NCBI GenBank assembly: GCA_003695505.1
Contig: RFIY01000130.1
Coordinates: 1-6,889, forward strand
DNA: 6,889 bases
Source: Candidatus Dadabacteria bacterium
Lineage (GTDB): Bacteria > J088
Direction of reading: 5' to 3'
Part shown: positions 5,867-6,889 of the stretch, in pieces
Numbering within the stretch: position 1 is the stretch's first letter
Layout of the letters: every line of letters begins with the position of its first letter
Notes under the pieces: generated by a model
The model's database searches: none
The model's input: the letters and a program-made list of their open reading frames with translations, nothing else
What the model was told of the DNA's origin: nothing
Position numbers and translations under genes: made by a program

Positions 5867-6889
5867 CTATTTCTGCTTGCGCACCAGAATTCGTTTGGCC
5901 TGGGTCGCGATGTTGTTGCTGACCGATTTCGACCGTGCAATGCGTTTCAGATCCGCGTCGCGCAACTGCGGCAGTAACTGCATTGCGATCTGCACCGGTG
6001 TTTTGGGATTCTCGACCAGCGCCACTTTGACATTGTAGCTTTTCATGAATTTCCGGTCGCGGGCGATGGTGCGGAGCATGTCGTCGCGGACCGACTTGGA
6101 CTTGGCGATGGCCAGAATCTCCTTGTCGCTGATGCGCGGGTTTTTTAGCACCATCGAGGATACGATCTTGTTCGGGTCGATCACCAGCAGCGAGCGTGCT
6201 TCCTTGCCGCCCATCAGCGCAAGTTTGATCTTTTGCGGTACCGTCATTTGCTGCAGGGCCTTGCGCAGGTTGCTCATGTCGATCTCGTCCTCGGCCTCGC
6301 CGGCGGCAGACGCGATCAGTTTTTCGGCCTCTTCTTCGTCGGAGACTTCGTCATCGTCGCTACTGATGAGTTCGTCGACGACCGGATCCGCTTCACTCGC
6401 GCCGTCCAGGCTCGCGGATTCAGCCGCGTCGAGCGCCTCCTTGTCATAGTCGTCGCTCTGTTCGAGTTCCTCCCGTGTCGCCAACCCCTGCTGCATCAAC
6501 AGTTTTCCGGCATAGGCGCGGCTGAAAAACTCTTCGAGGCGGGCCTTCATGGCCGGGCCCAGTGACGTGTTTTCGAGCAATGCCTCGACGAGCCTCACTT
6601 CGCGCAGCATGGCGGTCTGGTTGCCGACAAGAATTTCGAGCAGATCCGTGTCGTCCTCTGTTCGGGCGATTTCCACCAGGACGTCGTCGGGTACGGCTGG
6701 ATTGAGAATCAGCGCTTCGCGTTCGGCGCGATTCAGGTTGCCGTGGCGCGCCAGCACCCGAAACACGGGTGGGGCCAGACGCGCCTGTATCGCGCCCAGT
6801 CGAACATTGGCTGGCAGGTCGAGCAGTGTCTTTCGCGCCTGCTCGCGAATGGTGGCGTCGGGTTCCCGGGCGATCAGCACGGCCAGGGC
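5867..6889 (-). CDS. Helical-repeat (LRV/HEAT-like) protein with acidic insert, 5' end outside window
   Basis: The frame is open from the window edge (6889) to TAG at 5867-5869, giving 340 visible residues. The GTG at 6880 need not be the start, since the three codons before it (Ala-Leu-Ala) continue the same helix pattern. Numbering from that GTG: residues 1-130 are helical with repeat units such as REPDATIREQARKTLLDLP and LNPAVPDDVLVEIA; 141-200 are strongly acidic (24 Asp/Glu, 2 Lys), probably disordered; 201-337 are again helical, with NPRISDKEILAIAKSKSVR and NPKTPVQIAMQLL units, and end Lys/Arg-rich. The N-P-x-x-x-x-x-x-(V/I)-L-x-x-I-A spacing resembles leucine-rich-repeat-variant or HEAT-like solenoids, which bind proteins. 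No catalytic motif, signal peptide or membrane segment is seen. I associate this protein type, usually annotated as hypothetical, with deltaproteobacterial and myxobacterial genomes, but that is from memory and unchecked. It precedes the GTPase gene by 29 bases on the same strand, so a scaffold, regulator or effector role for the GTPase is a reasonable inference. Confidence 0.85.
   Translation of the reverse strand, partial: ALAVLIAREPDATIREQARKTLLDLPANVRLGAIQARLAPPVFRVLARHGNLNRAEREALILNPAVPDDVLVEIARTEDDTDLLEILVGNQTAMLREVRLVEALLENTSLGPAMKARLEEFFSRAYAGKLLMQQGLATREELEQSDDYDKEALDAAESASLDGASEADPVVDELISSDDDEVSDEEEAEKLIASAAGEAEDEIDMSNLRKALQQMTVPQKIKLALMGGKEARSLLVIDPNKIVSSMVLKNPRISDKEILAIAKSKSVRDDMLRTIARDRKFMKSYNVKVALVENPKTPVQIAMQLLPQLRDADLKRIARSKSVSNNIATQAKRILVRKQK

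Noticed and set aside
5142-6038. A 298-codon open frame on the plus strand
   Set aside because: It lies antisense to the well-supported MglA-like gene and the end of the repeat-protein gene. Its translation has no recognisable domain and is explained by codon bias of the opposite strand.
6878-6880. GTG as the start codon of the minus-strand repeat-protein gene
   Set aside because: Codons continue in frame to the window edge with the same helical pattern. A start here would leave no visible ribosome binding site and would cut into a helix, so the gene is treated as running off the window.

Overview
The window looks like chromosomal DNA of a moderately GC-rich Gram-negative bacterium, most likely from the Myxococcota or another former deltaproteobacterial lineage. 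This rests on an MglA-type GTPase with M. xanthus-like residue numbering, on a neighbouring helical-repeat protein of a kind I associate with those genomes, and on a giant secreted Ig-like/beta-propeller protein typical of large-genome predatory or gliding bacteria. The phylum is an inference; no rRNA or other marker gene is present.

Layout: (1) Bases 1-4904, plus strand, hold the 3' part of one very large gene. Its visible 1633 residues comprise one partial and five complete Ig-like repeats, a fibronectin type III-like domain, and about 990 residues of beta-propeller-type repeats running to the last residue. The true start and any signal peptide lie upstream of the window. (2) Bases 4905-4964 are a 60-base convergent intergenic gap with a weak inverted repeat. 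(3) Bases 4965-5837, minus strand, encode a complete 290-residue MglA-family small GTPase with an unusual C-terminal extension. (4) Bases 5867-6889, minus strand, hold the 3' part of a gene for a helical-repeat protein split by a strongly acidic insert. It lies 29 bases upstream of the GTPase gene and is almost certainly co-transcribed with it.

Functional reading: the two minus-strand genes look like a cytoplasmic module, a polarity/motility-type GTPase switch plus a scaffold-like repeat protein that may be its partner or effector. The plus-strand gene encodes an exported protein. Being convergent, it is not in the same operon, and nothing in the sequence ties it functionally to the GTPase. 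No tRNA, rRNA, CRISPR array, insertion sequence, phage gene or attachment site was seen. No promoter is expected inside the window, because both transcription units begin outside it.
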